From the NCBI RefSeq assembly GCF_021603645.1, contig NZ_BQHJ01000012.1:184806-248805 (forward strand): a DNA stretch of 64,000 bases. The letters are read 5' to 3'. Under the pieces are notes generated by a model. The model had not been told where the DNA came from. It ran no database searches and worked only from the letters and a program-made list of their open reading frames with translations. Below are positions 1 to 8,393 of the stretch, piece after piece; within the stretch, counting starts at the first letter, position 1; every line of letters starts with the position of its first letter. The position numbers and the translations under genes are program-made. The stretch comes from Pseudomonas pseudonitroreducens (GTDB taxonomy: Bacteria > Pseudomonadota > Gammaproteobacteria > Pseudomonadales > Pseudomonadaceae).

Positions 1-12
1 CCTGAACAAGAT

Positions 13-71
13 CGTCCCGCTCCTGCCGGATCGGCACGAGCGGGACGCAAGCCTCACTGCGCCGGTGAGGC
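13..71 (-). terminator. Paired hairpins downstream of the Tsx-like gene
   Basis: Two inverted repeats lie just past the end of the leftward porin gene. The first has 10-bp arms at 13-22 and 38-47 with an inner TGCCG/CGGCA stem. The second pairs GCCTCAC (51-57) with GTGAGGC (65-71). No clear T-run follows on the minus strand, so termination is only plausible. The first could instead be a dispersed hairpin repeat. Confidence 0.35.
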
Positions 72-86
72 CTTCAGGGGATCAGG

Positions 87-923
87 TCAGAAGTGGTACT
101 TGACCAGCGCGCTGACGGTGTTCTGGTCGGTAGTGAAATACTGCGAATCCTTGATGCCGTACTTGTCGGACCAGTAGTCGTACTCGATACCCACGTACAG
201 GTGCTTGGCCTCGTAACCCATGGCCTTGCCCAGGTCGTACTTGAGCTGCGGGTTGAAGTGCAGGTTGGCGTGGTAGTCCGACTGGTTGCGGTGGCTGGAG
301 CTGGCGTCCTTGTTGTTCACCACCCAGTCCATGAAACCGTCGAAGAGGATGTCGGAATTGCCCACCGGGAAGGTGATGGCCCAGGCCGGGGTGATCTGCC
401 AGGCGCCGGACGGCACGCGGTTGCCATCGGGCTTGCGGTAGTAGAAGTTCAGCTGGAAGTAATCGAAGCCCGGCAGCGCCAGGTCGAAGCCCGGGCCGAG
501 CAGGTAGGACTCGACGTCGCCTTCACCGAACTCGTAGGTGCTGGCCAGGAGCACGTCCTTGACCGGGCCGAAGGACAGGTCGGTGCCGGTGATCTTGCCG
601 AACGACAGGCGCGGGCTGAACTCACCGTAGTAGGTGTTCTTGCCGTTGGTGGCGCTTTCCTTGCCGTTGTAGTTGATCTGGTCGACGAAGAACCAGATGT
701 CGCCCCAGGTCCAGGCGCTCGCGCTCTCGAAGGTGAAGGTCTGCTGGATCGGCGGGTCTACCTTGAAGTTCTTGCCCCACAGGTAGGTCAGGCTTTCGTT
801 GTGCCAGATCAGCGGACCATCGTTGACGGCCGGGGCCGGGCTCAGGTCTTCACCGCCAGCCATGGCCTGCCCGGCCGCGAGCAGCCCGCCGGCGAGCAGC
901 AGGGATGCGAGAGTGCGAGTCAT
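87..923 (-). CDS. Tsx/OmpK-family outer-membrane channel
   Basis: The 278-residue protein has a Sec signal peptide (hydrophobic stretch 5-17, likely cleavage after AMA at about 22). Alternating aromatic beta-strands follow, and it ends in YHF with a terminal Phe, the usual C-terminal signal of outer-membrane barrels. The WHNESLTYLWG start of the mature protein and the FNPQLKYDLG strand fit the nucleoside-specific channel (Tsx)/OmpK family. Members form small 12-strand barrels for nucleosides or other small solutes. The substrate cannot be read from sequence. It is transcribed away from the AraC gene, with a 576-bp gap between them. Confidence 0.75.
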   Translation of the reverse strand: MTRTLASLLLAGGLLAAGQAMAGGEDLSPAPAVNDGPLIWHNESLTYLWGKNFKVDPPIQQTFTFESASAWTWGDIWFFVDQINYNGKESATNGKNTYYGEFSPRLSFGKITGTDLSFGPVKDVLLASTYEFGEGDVESYLLGPGFDLALPGFDYFQLNFYYRKPDGNRVPSGAWQITPAWAITFPVGNSDILFDGFMDWVVNNKDASSSHRNQSDYHANLHFNPQLKYDLGKAMGYEAKHLYVGIEYDYWSDKYGIKDSQYFTTDQNTVSALVKYHF

Positions 924-1228
924 GCGTTGCTCCTAATCAGTGCAGTCGTGTTGCGTTTTTAATTGTCGGTGGAACCTGTCCATCCGGTCAGGCCTGGCGA
1001 GGAAAAGCAAGATTGGCGCCAATCCTGACCAGATGTTCCACTTTTATGACGAACCCCTGCGGATCCGCTCCTTTGGCAGGGAAGACGCAGGTGCACGGGA
1101 CGGGCAATTTCCTGACCCACAGGACAACTTCGCCTGTTTCGAGGGCATCGGCCCCAGCAGGAGGCACTGCATGGGCAAGCGCCCACCAGAAGATTGGATA
1201 CATGACAAACCTGTGTTGAAACGAATCA

Positions 1229-1247
1229 ACACAAATTGTGTATACAA
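1229..1247. promoter_or_regulatory. Overlapping palindromes, possible operator
   Basis: In the 924-1499 gap, which holds no convincing gene, an AT-rich island carries two overlapping palindromes: ACACAAATTGTGT (1229-1241) and TTGTGTATACAA (1236-1247). The second resembles TTGTATACAA sites bound by GntR/FCD regulators. A TTGAAA at 1216-1221 could be a -35 element. The site lies about 250 bp before the AraC start and about 310 bp from the porin start. Which gene it serves is unknown. Confidence 0.35.
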
Positions 1248-1499
1248 CTGTCTTGTGGGAAATCTACCCAACAGCCGTCGGAACACACCACGCGTTTTTC
1301 CGGGCGCGGATAATGCCAGACAAGGGCCTTCACCACACCTGTCAGCGTGCCTCGGGCTGCCGGGCGGTCGGCTGATCGGGCGCCTGTTTCGCCCTGCGCA
1401 CCAGGCCGCTCTGGCCGCGAACTGCTCTGCTCCAGCTTGAGGCCGGTACGACGGCCTGCCAGACTCTGCCAACCAGCGACACTCTGGCAAGATATACCG

Positions 1500-2291
1500 A
1501 TGAAAGGACAACCCCCTGAACTGCAACGCCTGATCCCGGTGCTCGAGCGCCTGCCCCGGCCGGTCTATGCGCGCGCCGAGCGGTTGCGCGCGGGCTCGTG
1601 GACCAGCCGGCACCACCACGCGTGGGTGCAGTTGTCCTACGCCATCACCGGCGTGCTCGGGGTGCATACCGCCGAAGGCAGTTTCTTCGCACCGCCCCAG
1701 CGGGCGATCTGGATTCCGGCGTTCCTCGACCATGAGGTGGTGACCTCGACCCAGGCCGAAATGCGCAGCCTGTACATCCGCGACGACGCCTGCCGCTGGG
1801 CCCCGGACCGCTGCCGCGTGCTGGAGGTGACACCCCTGGCACGCGAGCTGATCAAGAGCTTCTGCGAGCTGCCGGTGGATTATCCACAGGGCGACAGTGC
1901 CGAATCCCGGCTGGTAGATGTGCTGCTGGACCAGCTGCGCGATCTGCCGGAAGTCGCCTTCTCCCTGCCGATGCCGCAGGAGGGCCGGCTGCTGCAGTTG
2001 TGCCAGACGCTGATCGACCATCCCACCGACAGCCACACCCTGGGCGACTGGGCGCAACGTATCGGCACCTCGGAGAAGACCTTGTCGCGACTGTTCCAGC
2101 GCGAGACCGGGATGACCTTCCGCCTGTGGCGCCAACGCCAGCGCCTGCTCGCTTCCCTCGGTTCGCTGGAGGCCGGCGACAGCGTTACCGCCGCAGCGCT
2201 GGATTGCGGGTATGACTCCACATCGGCCTATATCGCGTCGTTCAAGGGGTTGTTCGGCTTTACGCCGGGGGATCTGTTCCGCCAGCGGTGA
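1500..2291 (+). CDS. AraC-family transcriptional regulator (cupin + HTH)
   Basis: The 263-residue protein has an N-terminal cupin-like sensor (WTSRHHHAWVQLSYA near residues 34-48) and a C-terminal AraC double helix-turn-helix. Visible are LGDWAQRIGTSEKTLSRLF for the first helix pair, TGMTFRLWRQRQRL between, and ALDCGYDSTSAYIASFKGLFG for the second. This layout matches the NimR/YeaM-type AraC subgroup that often controls an adjacent efflux or uptake gene. The ATG at 1500 is chosen because the family alignment starts there and the upstream extension is arginine-rich low-quality sequence. The MFS permease downstream is a possible target, by proximity only. Confidence 0.8.
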   Translation: MKGQPPELQRLIPVLERLPRPVYARAERLRAGSWTSRHHHAWVQLSYAITGVLGVHTAEGSFFAPPQRAIWIPAFLDHEVVTSTQAEMRSLYIRDDACRWAPDRCRVLEVTPLARELIKSFCELPVDYPQGDSAESRLVDVLLDQLRDLPEVAFSLPMPQEGRLLQLCQTLIDHPTDSHTLGDWAQRIGTSEKTLSRLFQRETGMTFRLWRQRQRLLASLGSLEAGDSVTAAALDCGYDSTSAYIASFKGLFGFTPGDLFRQR

Positions 2292-2309
2292 CCGTGCCGG
2301 CGGGTAGCG

Positions 2310-2374
2310 ATCGCGGACGGAGTCCGCTCCTACCTAAAGCCCACCGTCGCGTAGGAGCGGACTCCGTCCGCGAT
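2310..2374. repeat. Inverted pair of REP elements (GGACTCCGTCC type)
   Basis: Two 24-bp copies of the GTAGGAGCGGA...CCGCGAT repeat face each other at 2310-2333 and 2351-2374. This is the usual paired REPIN arrangement in Pseudomonas intergenic DNA. They can form one large hairpin after the AraC gene. Confidence 0.9.
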
Positions 2375-2632
2375 TGGCCGAAACTCGCTCCGAATCATCG
2401 CCGAATCGCCTCTTGTACGTCGGCGGATTTCCGCTCACACCGCGCCAGGATAGGCGCCGCTTCGCCTGCCCGAACACCCACCTGAAAATCCCAACCCTTA
2501 GTGCCACGCGGCTTTCGCGCCTTGGCACGCTGCCTGCTATCGCCCTCGACACTGCGCCGCCCTCGCGGCGCGCCGGCGTGGCGTAACCCGCAGTCCGCAC
2601 GCCTGACGACAACAACGACAAGAGGAACACCC

Positions 2633-3940
2633 ATGGATAGCGCAAGCGCCGTCTCCGCTTCTGCCGCACCCCGCACGACTTCCCAGCGCATCAAGTCGAT
2701 CTTCAGTGGCTCGGTCGGCAACCTGGTCGAGTGGTACGACTGGTACGTCTACGCCGCCTTCTCGCTGTACTTCGCCAAGGCATTCTTCCCCCAGGGCGAC
2801 ATGACCGCCCAGTTGCTGAACACCGCCGCGATCTTCGCCGTGGGCTTCCTGATGCGTCCGATCGGCGGCTGGCTGATGGGTATCTATGCCGACCGCAAGG
2901 GCCGCAAGGCGGCGCTGCTGGCGTCGGTCCTGCTGATGTGCTTCGGCTCGCTGATCATCGCCCTGACTCCCAGCTATGAAACCATCGGCGTCGGCGCGCC
3001 GATCCTGCTGGTGCTGGCGCGGCTGCTGCAGGGCCTGTCGGTCGGCGGCGAATACGGCACTTCCGCAACCTACCTGAGCGAGATGGCCAACAAGGAGCAG
3101 CGCGGCTTCTTCTCCAGCTTCCAGTACGTAACCCTGATCTCCGGCCAGCTCATCGCGCTGGCGGTGCTGATCGTCCTGCAGCGGACCCTGACCGTCGAGC
3201 AGCTGGAAAGCTGGGGCTGGCGTATTCCGTTCTTCATCGGCGCGCTGTGCGCGGTGGTGGCCATGTTCCTGCGTCGCGGCATGGAAGAGACCGAATCCTT
3301 CAGCACCAAGAAGGACGAGCCCAAGGAAAGCCTGATCCGCACCCTGTTCCGCCATCCCAAGGAAGTGCTCACCGTGGTCGGCCTGACCATGGGCGGTACG
3401 CTGGCCTTCTACACGTACACCACGTACATGCAGAAGTACCTGGTGAACACCGTGGGCATGAGCAAGAACGACTCGACCATGATCTCGGCGGCCACGCTGT
3501 TCCTGTTCATGCTGCTGCAGCCCATCGTCGGCGCGCTGTCGGACAAGATCGGCCGCCGTCCGATCCTGATCGCCTTCGGCGTGTTGGGCACCGTGTTCAC
3601 CTACCCGATCCTCAGCACCCTGCACACCATCGACACCTGGTGGGGCGCGTTCTTCCTGATCATGGCCGCACTGGTCATCGTCAGCGGCTACACCTCGATC
3701 AACGCCGTGGTGAAAGCCGAGCTGTTCCCCACCGAGATCCGCGCCCTGGGCGTGGGCCTGCCGTACGCACTCACCGTGTCGATCTTCGGCGGTACCGCCG
3801 AGTACGTGGCGCTGTGGTTCAAGAGCATCGGCATGGAGAGCGGCTTCTACTGGTACGTCACCGCGTGCATCGCCTGCTCGCTGCTGGTCTACGTGACCAT
3901 GAAGGACACCCAGAAGCACTCGAAGATCACCACTGACTGA
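2633..3940 (+). CDS. KgtP-type C5/C4-dicarboxylate proton symporter (MFS)
   Basis: The 435-residue inner-membrane protein has twelve hydrophobic segments and metabolite:H+ symporter hallmarks. These are GNLVEWYDWYVYA at the first helix, RPIGGWLMG and the DRKGRK loop between helices 2 and 3, and the sugar-porter-like LQGLSVGGEYGTSATYLSE. It closely resembles alpha-ketoglutarate permease and Pseudomonas PA5530-like transporters, which import 2-oxoglutarate or related dicarboxylates. ATG 2633 has an AGAGGAA ribosome-binding site 5-12 bases upstream. Earlier in-frame starts would add a non-homologous basic tail. A strong terminator follows. Confidence 0.85.
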   Translation: MDSASAVSASAAPRTTSQRIKSIFSGSVGNLVEWYDWYVYAAFSLYFAKAFFPQGDMTAQLLNTAAIFAVGFLMRPIGGWLMGIYADRKGRKAALLASVLLMCFGSLIIALTPSYETIGVGAPILLVLARLLQGLSVGGEYGTSATYLSEMANKEQRGFFSSFQYVTLISGQLIALAVLIVLQRTLTVEQLESWGWRIPFFIGALCAVVAMFLRRGMEETESFSTKKDEPKESLIRTLFRHPKEVLTVVGLTMGGTLAFYTYTTYMQKYLVNTVGMSKNDSTMISAATLFLFMLLQPIVGALSDKIGRRPILIAFGVLGTVFTYPILSTLHTIDTWWGAFFLIMAALVIVSGYTSINAVVKAELFPTEIRALGVGLPYALTVSIFGGTAEYVALWFKSIGMESGFYWYVTACIACSLLVYVTMKDTQKHSKITTD

Positions 3941-3956
3941 TTGGGCTGCTTGCCCA

Positions 3957-3986
3957 GGCCCCGGCGCACACTCGCCGGGGCTTTTT
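3957..3986 (+). terminator. Intrinsic terminator after the dicarboxylate permease
   Basis: GCCCCGGCG (3958-3966) pairs with CGCCGGGGC (3973-3981), followed by TTTTT at 3982-3986. It lies 17 bases after the stop codon, the textbook position. Confidence 0.9.
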
Positions 3987-3990
3987 ATCC

Positions 3991-4018
3991 ACAAGGCCCG
4001 GCGCATGCCGGGCCTTGT
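3991..4018. repeat. Perfect 12-bp-arm hairpin next to the terminator
   Basis: ACAAGGCCCGGC (3991-4002) and GCCGGGCCTTGT (4007-4018) flank a GCAT loop. It follows the KgtP terminator immediately and has no T-run, so it may be a backup or leftward hairpin, or a separate dispersed repeat. Confidence 0.7.
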
Positions 4019-4083
4019 CGTTTCTGCGGTGACGCGCGACGCTGCGCTATCCTCGCCAGCGTCACGGTCGCGTAGCCAATCCC

Positions 4084-4707
4084 ATGAGTCCCTCCCCCTT
4101 TCCCGTCGGCACGTTGAGCGCGCGCGCTCTGCGCGGCGCCCTCAGCGGGCCGTTCGATCTCGATCTGGACCCCGGCCGCTGTACGGTGCTCAGCGGTCCG
4201 TCCGGCATCGGCAAGAGCCTTCTGCTGCGAATGATCGCCGACCTCGACCCGAACCAGGGCGTCGTCAGCCTGGGCGGGGTCAGCCGCGAAAGCCAGCCAG
4301 CCCATGTGTGGCGGCGCTGGGTGACCTACGTGCCGGCAGAGTCCGGCTGGTGGGAAGACGACGTCGCCGCGCATTTCGCCGACCCCGATGGGGCGCGTCG
4401 CCTGCTGCCGCAAGTGAACCTCGACCCGGCGCTGCTCAGGGCGCAGGTCACACAGCTGTCGACAGGCGAGCGGCAGCGCCTGGCCCTGGTCCGTGCGCTG
4501 TTGCAGCAGCCGCATTTCCTCCTGCTCGACGAGCCGACCGCGGCGCTGGACCCGGACAATCGCGAGCATGTCGAACGCCTGCTGCTGGCGGCCAAGGCGC
4601 AAGGCATGGGCCTGCTGGTGGTGACCCACGATGCCGAACAGGCGCGGCGCCTCGGCGAGCGACAACTGCACCTGGACCACGACGGACTGACGGAGCTGCA
4701 CCCATGA
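4084..4707 (+). CDS. fetA: ABC transporter ATP-binding protein (FetA/YbbL-like)
   Basis: The 207-residue ATPase has Walker A GPSGIGKS (38-45), signature LSTGERQRLALVRAL, Walker B LLLDEP, and a switch histidine in VVTHD. It is short like FetA (YbbL), which pairs with FetB (YbbM). In E. coli that pair was linked to iron export and peroxide resistance. The next gene overlaps by four bases (ATGA) and encodes the matching permease, so the two are a translationally coupled transporter. The start at 4084 fits the family length. Confidence 0.75.
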   Translation: MSPSPFPVGTLSARALRGALSGPFDLDLDPGRCTVLSGPSGIGKSLLLRMIADLDPNQGVVSLGGVSRESQPAHVWRRWVTYVPAESGWWEDDVAAHFADPDGARRLLPQVNLDPALLRAQVTQLSTGERQRLALVRALLQQPHFLLLDEPTAALDPDNREHVERLLLAAKAQGMGLLVVTHDAEQARRLGERQLHLDHDGLTELHP

Positions 4708-5504
4708 CGCCGCTGCAACTGAGCGTGCCGGAGCTGGCCCTGGCGGCCATGCTGATCGTCGCGGCGGCGGCGCTGTCCTGGGCGCTGCGCCTGGGCCTGC
4801 AACGCACGCTGCTGATCTCCGCCGCCCGCCTGGTGGTGCAACTGGTGCTGGTGGGACTGTTCCTGCGCCAGGTGTTTGCACTGTCCTCGCCCTGGCTGAC
4901 GGCGCTGGTAATCGCCGTGATGCTGGGCGCGGCGACCTTCGAGGTCGGTTCGCGGCAGCGTCGGCGCCTGGTCGGTCTGTGGCACCTGGGCATCGGTGGC
5001 AGCAGCGTCGGCATCGCCACCCTGGGCATCGCCCTCTTCGCCCTGGCCGGCAGCCTGCGCCCGACGCCCTGGTACGACGCACGCCACGCCATCCCGCTGG
5101 TGGGCATCATCCTCGGCACGGCGATGAATGCCGCGAGCCTCGCGCTGAACCAGGTATTCGCCGGCGTCACCCGCGAGCGAGCCGCCATCGAGGCCCGCCT
5201 GGCCCTGGGTGCCGACCGCCATACGGCGTTCAGCGGCCTGATCCGCCGGGCGCTCTACACCGGACTCATTCCGACGCTGAACCAGATGGCGGCGGCCGGC
5301 ATCATCACCCTGCCGGGCATCATGACCGGCCAGATCCTCGCCGGCATGGACCCACTGGATGCCGCGCGCTACCAGATCCTGCTGATGTTCCTGCTCGCCG
5401 GCGCCGGCTTCATCGCCGCCCTGGGTGCTGTCTACCTGTCGCTCTGGCGACTCAGCGACCCCCGTGAGCGCCTGCGCCTGGACCGCCTGCGCACGGAAGA
5501 TTGA
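4704..5504 (+). CDS. fetB: ABC permease, UPF0014/FetB family
   Basis: The 266-residue membrane protein has about seven hydrophobic helices and the UPF0014 signatures PLVGIILGTAMNAASLALN and LGADRHTAFSGLIRRAL, followed by MAAAGIITLPGIMTGQILAGMDP (given here as family landmarks). It is the membrane partner of the ATPase that overlaps its start. The ATG at 4704 gives the normal family length. Metal export is inferred from the family; nothing here specifies the metal. Confidence 0.8.
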   Translation: MTPLQLSVPELALAAMLIVAAAALSWALRLGLQRTLLISAARLVVQLVLVGLFLRQVFALSSPWLTALVIAVMLGAATFEVGSRQRRRLVGLWHLGIGGSSVGIATLGIALFALAGSLRPTPWYDARHAIPLVGIILGTAMNAASLALNQVFAGVTRERAAIEARLALGADRHTAFSGLIRRALYTGLIPTLNQMAAAGIITLPGIMTGQILAGMDPLDAARYQILLMFLLAGAGFIAALGAVYLSLWRLSDPRERLRLDRLRTED

Positions 5505-5552
5505 AGCGCGCCGGCGTATGCTGCTCACTTTCCCCTGTCACAGGAGCCTGCC

Positions 5553-6236
5553 ATGACCACCCCGAAATCCGCCCTGATCATCGGTGCCTCCCGCGGCCTC
5601 GGCCTGGGCCTGGTACGCGAGCTGCTCGATCGCGGCTGGGACGTCACCGCCTCCGTGCGCGACGCCGCCCAGCCCGGCGAGCTGGCCGCACTGCCGGTGC
5701 GCGTCGAGTCGCTGCTGCTGGACGACGTGCACTCCCAGGACCGCCTCGCCGAAGCCCTGGCCGGCTCGCGCTTCGATCTCATCTACATCAACGCCGGCAT
5801 CTACGGCCCACCACACCAGTCGGCCATCGACGCCAATCTCGCCGATGTCGGCCAGTTGTTCATGGTCAACGCCATCGCTCCGCTGCGCCTGGCCGAGCGC
5901 CTGCTGCCGCGGCTGGACGGCGACAGCGGCGTGCTGGCCTTCATGACCTCGGAACTGGGTAGCGTCGCCGGCAACCAGTCCGGCGGCATGGCGCTGTACC
6001 GCGCGAGCAAGGCGGCGCTGAATTCGCTGACCCGCAGCTTCGTCGCCGAGCTGGGCGAAACCGGCATCACCGTGCTCAACCTGCATCCGGGCTGGGTGCG
6101 CACCGACATGGGTGGCGAGTCCGCCCCGCTGGACGTGCAGACCAGCGTCAAAGGCCTGGCCGACCAGGTCGAAGGCCACGCCGGCCGTGGCGGCCAGTTC
6201 TACCTGGACTACCAGGGAACGACGATCGACTGGTGA
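5553..6236 (+). CDS. Short-chain dehydrogenase/reductase
   Basis: The 227-residue protein has the SDR cofactor motif GASRGLGLGL near residues 11-20, NAG (INAGIYG), and the catalytic YRASK (Tyr-x-x-x-Lys) with an upstream Ser (TSELGSV). This identifies a Rossmann-fold NAD(P)-dependent oxidoreductase, probably cytosolic. It is close to the CsgA/sniffer-like subgroup by size. An AGGAG site precedes the ATG. The substrate is unknown, and its neighbours give no clear pathway. Confidence 0.85.
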   Translation: MTTPKSALIIGASRGLGLGLVRELLDRGWDVTASVRDAAQPGELAALPVRVESLLLDDVHSQDRLAEALAGSRFDLIYINAGIYGPPHQSAIDANLADVGQLFMVNAIAPLRLAERLLPRLDGDSGVLAFMTSELGSVAGNQSGGMALYRASKAALNSLTRSFVAELGETGITVLNLHPGWVRTDMGGESAPLDVQTSVKGLADQVEGHAGRGGQFYLDYQGTTIDW

Positions 6237-6300
6237 CGACGGCATTCGAGCCCGTTACTATGAGCGTTCTCTTGACCCCCATGTCAGGTTCTACGAGCTA

Positions 6301-6386
6301 GAGCCAGGCAAGGCGGCGGTTGGCGAGAAAGCGCAGTTGACTCCAGTCAATGAGCATTTCTCGACAATCGCCAACGCCGCATGGCC
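6301..6386 (-). repeat. 86-bp imperfect-hairpin repeat, copy 1
   Basis: In the gap 6237-6514, the minus strand reads GCCATGCGGCGTTGGCGAT...GCCTTGCCTGGC, with a TGAGCATTT core. It matches 33040-33125 in opposite orientation. Its arms (ggcggcggttggcgagaaa / tttctcgacaatcgccaac) can pair. It is a dispersed intergenic element, with no gene visible beneath it. Confidence 0.7.
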
Positions 6387-6514
6387 GACGCGCAGCGAAC
6401 CGCCAGGGTGCGAGGGAACCTGGATCAGCAGACAGGGTGAACACTGAGCTGGCTTCCCATGAACCCATGGAGCCGGCTCGAACGAACGGCTCCGTCCGTT
6501 TGGAGAATTCATCC

Positions 6515-7873
6515 ATGTCTTCCCCGCGTCTCTGGCTGCGCAACCCGCTGGCCATCTTCACCGCTAACGATCAGGACGCCCGTGGCGGCATCGTCGTCCA
6601 GGACGGCCGTATCGTCGAACTGGTCGCTGCCGGCCAGCAGCCCTCGGCTCCCGTCCAGCAGACCTTCGACGCCAGCCAGCACGTGCTGACGCCCGGCCTG
6701 ATCAACACCCACCACCACTTCTACCAGACCCTCACCCGCGCCTGGGCGCCGGTGGTGAACCAGCCGCTGTTCCCCTGGCTGAAGACCCTCTACCCGGTAT
6801 GGGCGCGCCTGACCCCTGACCAGCTCGGCGTGGCCACCAAGGTCGCCCTGGCCGAGCTGCTGCTCTCGGGCTGCACCACCGCCGCCGACCACCACTACCT
6901 GTTCCCCGACGGCCTTGAACAAGCCATCGACGTGCAGGCCGGGGTGGTCCAGGAACTGGGCATGCGCGCCATGCTCACCCGCGGGTCCATGAGCCTGGGC
7001 GAAGCCGATGGCGGCCTGCCGCCGCAGCAGACCGTGCAGAGCGCCGAAGACATTCTCGACGACAGCCAGCGGCTGATCCGCGAGTACCACCAGCGCGGCG
7101 AAGGCGCCCAGGTGCAGATCGCCCTGGCGCCCTGCTCGCCGTTCTCGGTCACCCCGGAAATCATGCGCGCCAGCGCCGAACTGGCCGAGCGCGAGGACGT
7201 GCGCCTGCACACCCACCTCGCCGAAACCCTCGATGAAGAGGACTTCTGCCTGCAGCGCTTCGGCCAGCGCACCGTGGATTACCTGGACAGCGTCGGCTGG
7301 CTCGGCCCGCGCACCTGGCTGGCCCACGGCATCCACTTCAACGATGAGGAAATCCAGCGCCTGGGCGCCGCCGGTACCGGCGTCTGCCACTGCCCCAGCT
7401 CGAACATGCGCCTGGCCTCGGGCATCTGCCCGACCGTGGCGCTGGAAGCCGCTGGCGCGCCGGTGGGCATCGGCGTGGACGGCTCGGCCTCCAACGACGC
7501 CTCCAACATGATCCTCGAAGCCCGCCAGGCCCTGTATATCCAGCGCCTGCGCTATGGCGCCGAGCAGATCACCCCGGAGCGCGCGCTGGGCTGGGCAACC
7601 AAGGGCTCGGCCAAGCTCATCGGCCGCAGCGACATCGGTGAACTGGCCGTGGGCAAGCAGGCGGACCTGGCGCTGTTCAAGCTCGACGAACTGCGCTTCT
7701 CCGGCAGCCACGACCCGCTCTCCGCGCTGCTGCTGTGTGGCGCCGACAAGGCTGATCGAATCATGATCGGCGGCACCTGGCGGGTCGTCGACGGCGAAGT
7801 CGAAGGCCTCGACCTCAAGCGCCTGATCGCCGACCACACCCAGGCGGCGCGCAAGCTGCTCGGTACGCTGTAA
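6515..7873 (+). CDS. 8-oxoguanine deaminase (amidohydrolase)
   Basis: The 452-residue enzyme belongs to the amidohydrolase superfamily. Metal ligands are visible in NTHHHFYQTLTRAW (HxH), HTHLAETLDEE, AHGIHF and GVDGSASND, in the order of the ATZ/TRZ subgroup. It aligns well with P. aeruginosa PA0142, shown to deaminate 8-oxoguanine to uric acid. It therefore likely acts in salvage or detoxification of oxidised guanine in the cytosol. ATG 6515 follows GGAGAATTC. An upstream in-frame start at 6350 would run through repeat DNA and is rejected. Confidence 0.85.
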   Translation: MSSPRLWLRNPLAIFTANDQDARGGIVVQDGRIVELVAAGQQPSAPVQQTFDASQHVLTPGLINTHHHFYQTLTRAWAPVVNQPLFPWLKTLYPVWARLTPDQLGVATKVALAELLLSGCTTAADHHYLFPDGLEQAIDVQAGVVQELGMRAMLTRGSMSLGEADGGLPPQQTVQSAEDILDDSQRLIREYHQRGEGAQVQIALAPCSPFSVTPEIMRASAELAEREDVRLHTHLAETLDEEDFCLQRFGQRTVDYLDSVGWLGPRTWLAHGIHFNDEEIQRLGAAGTGVCHCPSSNMRLASGICPTVALEAAGAPVGIGVDGSASNDASNMILEARQALYIQRLRYGAEQITPERALGWATKGSAKLIGRSDIGELAVGKQADLALFKLDELRFSGSHDPLSALLLCGADKADRIMIGGTWRVVDGEVEGLDLKRLIADHTQAARKLLGTL

Positions 7874-7900
7874 ACACCCTCCGCGCCCTTACGAGCGGAG

Positions 7901-8019
7901 CCCCTCACCCTAACCCTCTCCCGCAAGCGGGAGAGGGGACCGCTCGGTGCAGGGAGAACCTCCAGCGTCAGCCGGCACAATCTGCCCCCTCTCCCTATGG
8001 GAGAGGGCTGGGGTGAGGG
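7901..8019. repeat. CCCTCACCC-type inverted intergenic element, copy 1
   Basis: CCCCTCACCCTAACCCTCTC at 7901-7920 is mirrored by GAGAGGGCTGGGGTGAGGG ending at 8019. Two inner GGGAGAGGGG/CCCCTCTCCC hairpins and a central GTCAGCCGGCAC lie between. Copies recur at 14661, 24090, 28023 and 35293. Confidence 0.85.
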
Positions 8020-8279
8020 CACGCGCCGAGCGAATATCGGCTCGCCTGTAATCCGCTCTACTCAGCCTGCCAACAAGCTTCCTAACCGAAGACCATCACG
8101 TGGCTCCGGATGCCATTCCCGCGGGCACGTTTTGCCATCGAAAAATCGCTACAGCCCGCGCCACACAAGGGCTGCGCACTACCGCCCGTCGCCATCCAGG
8201 CAACCGCGATGAACGGTCATTCAGCAAAAACCCCTCTAGATCAAGGGTCTATCCCTTACGACGGGAATATGCCGTCAGT

Positions 8280-8308
8280 TTGACATCACCCATTGGCACT
8301 CTAGTTTT
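8280..8308 (+). promoter_or_regulatory. Candidate promoter of the chemotaxis cluster
   Basis: A perfect TTGACA (8280-8285) lies 16 bases before TAGTTT (8302-8307), within CTAGTTTTAAAT. It is about 90 bp ahead of the first gene of the long rightward che-sia block. The CTA start of the -10 region is compatible with a sigma-S promoter, and the orthologous P. aeruginosa cluster is reported to be RpoS-dependent. Only the -35 match is strong. Confidence 0.4.
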
Positions 8309-8393
8309 AAATCGCCGGGCCGAATTCCTGCTCAAGACGTTGTCAGCAGCCGTTTGGCCCGGTTACCGGCGCCCGGCAATGGAGTGCACTTCA

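Noticed and set aside
905-1440. Short plus-strand frames between the porin and AraC genes
   Set aside because: No ribosome-binding site and no recognisable or balanced protein composition.
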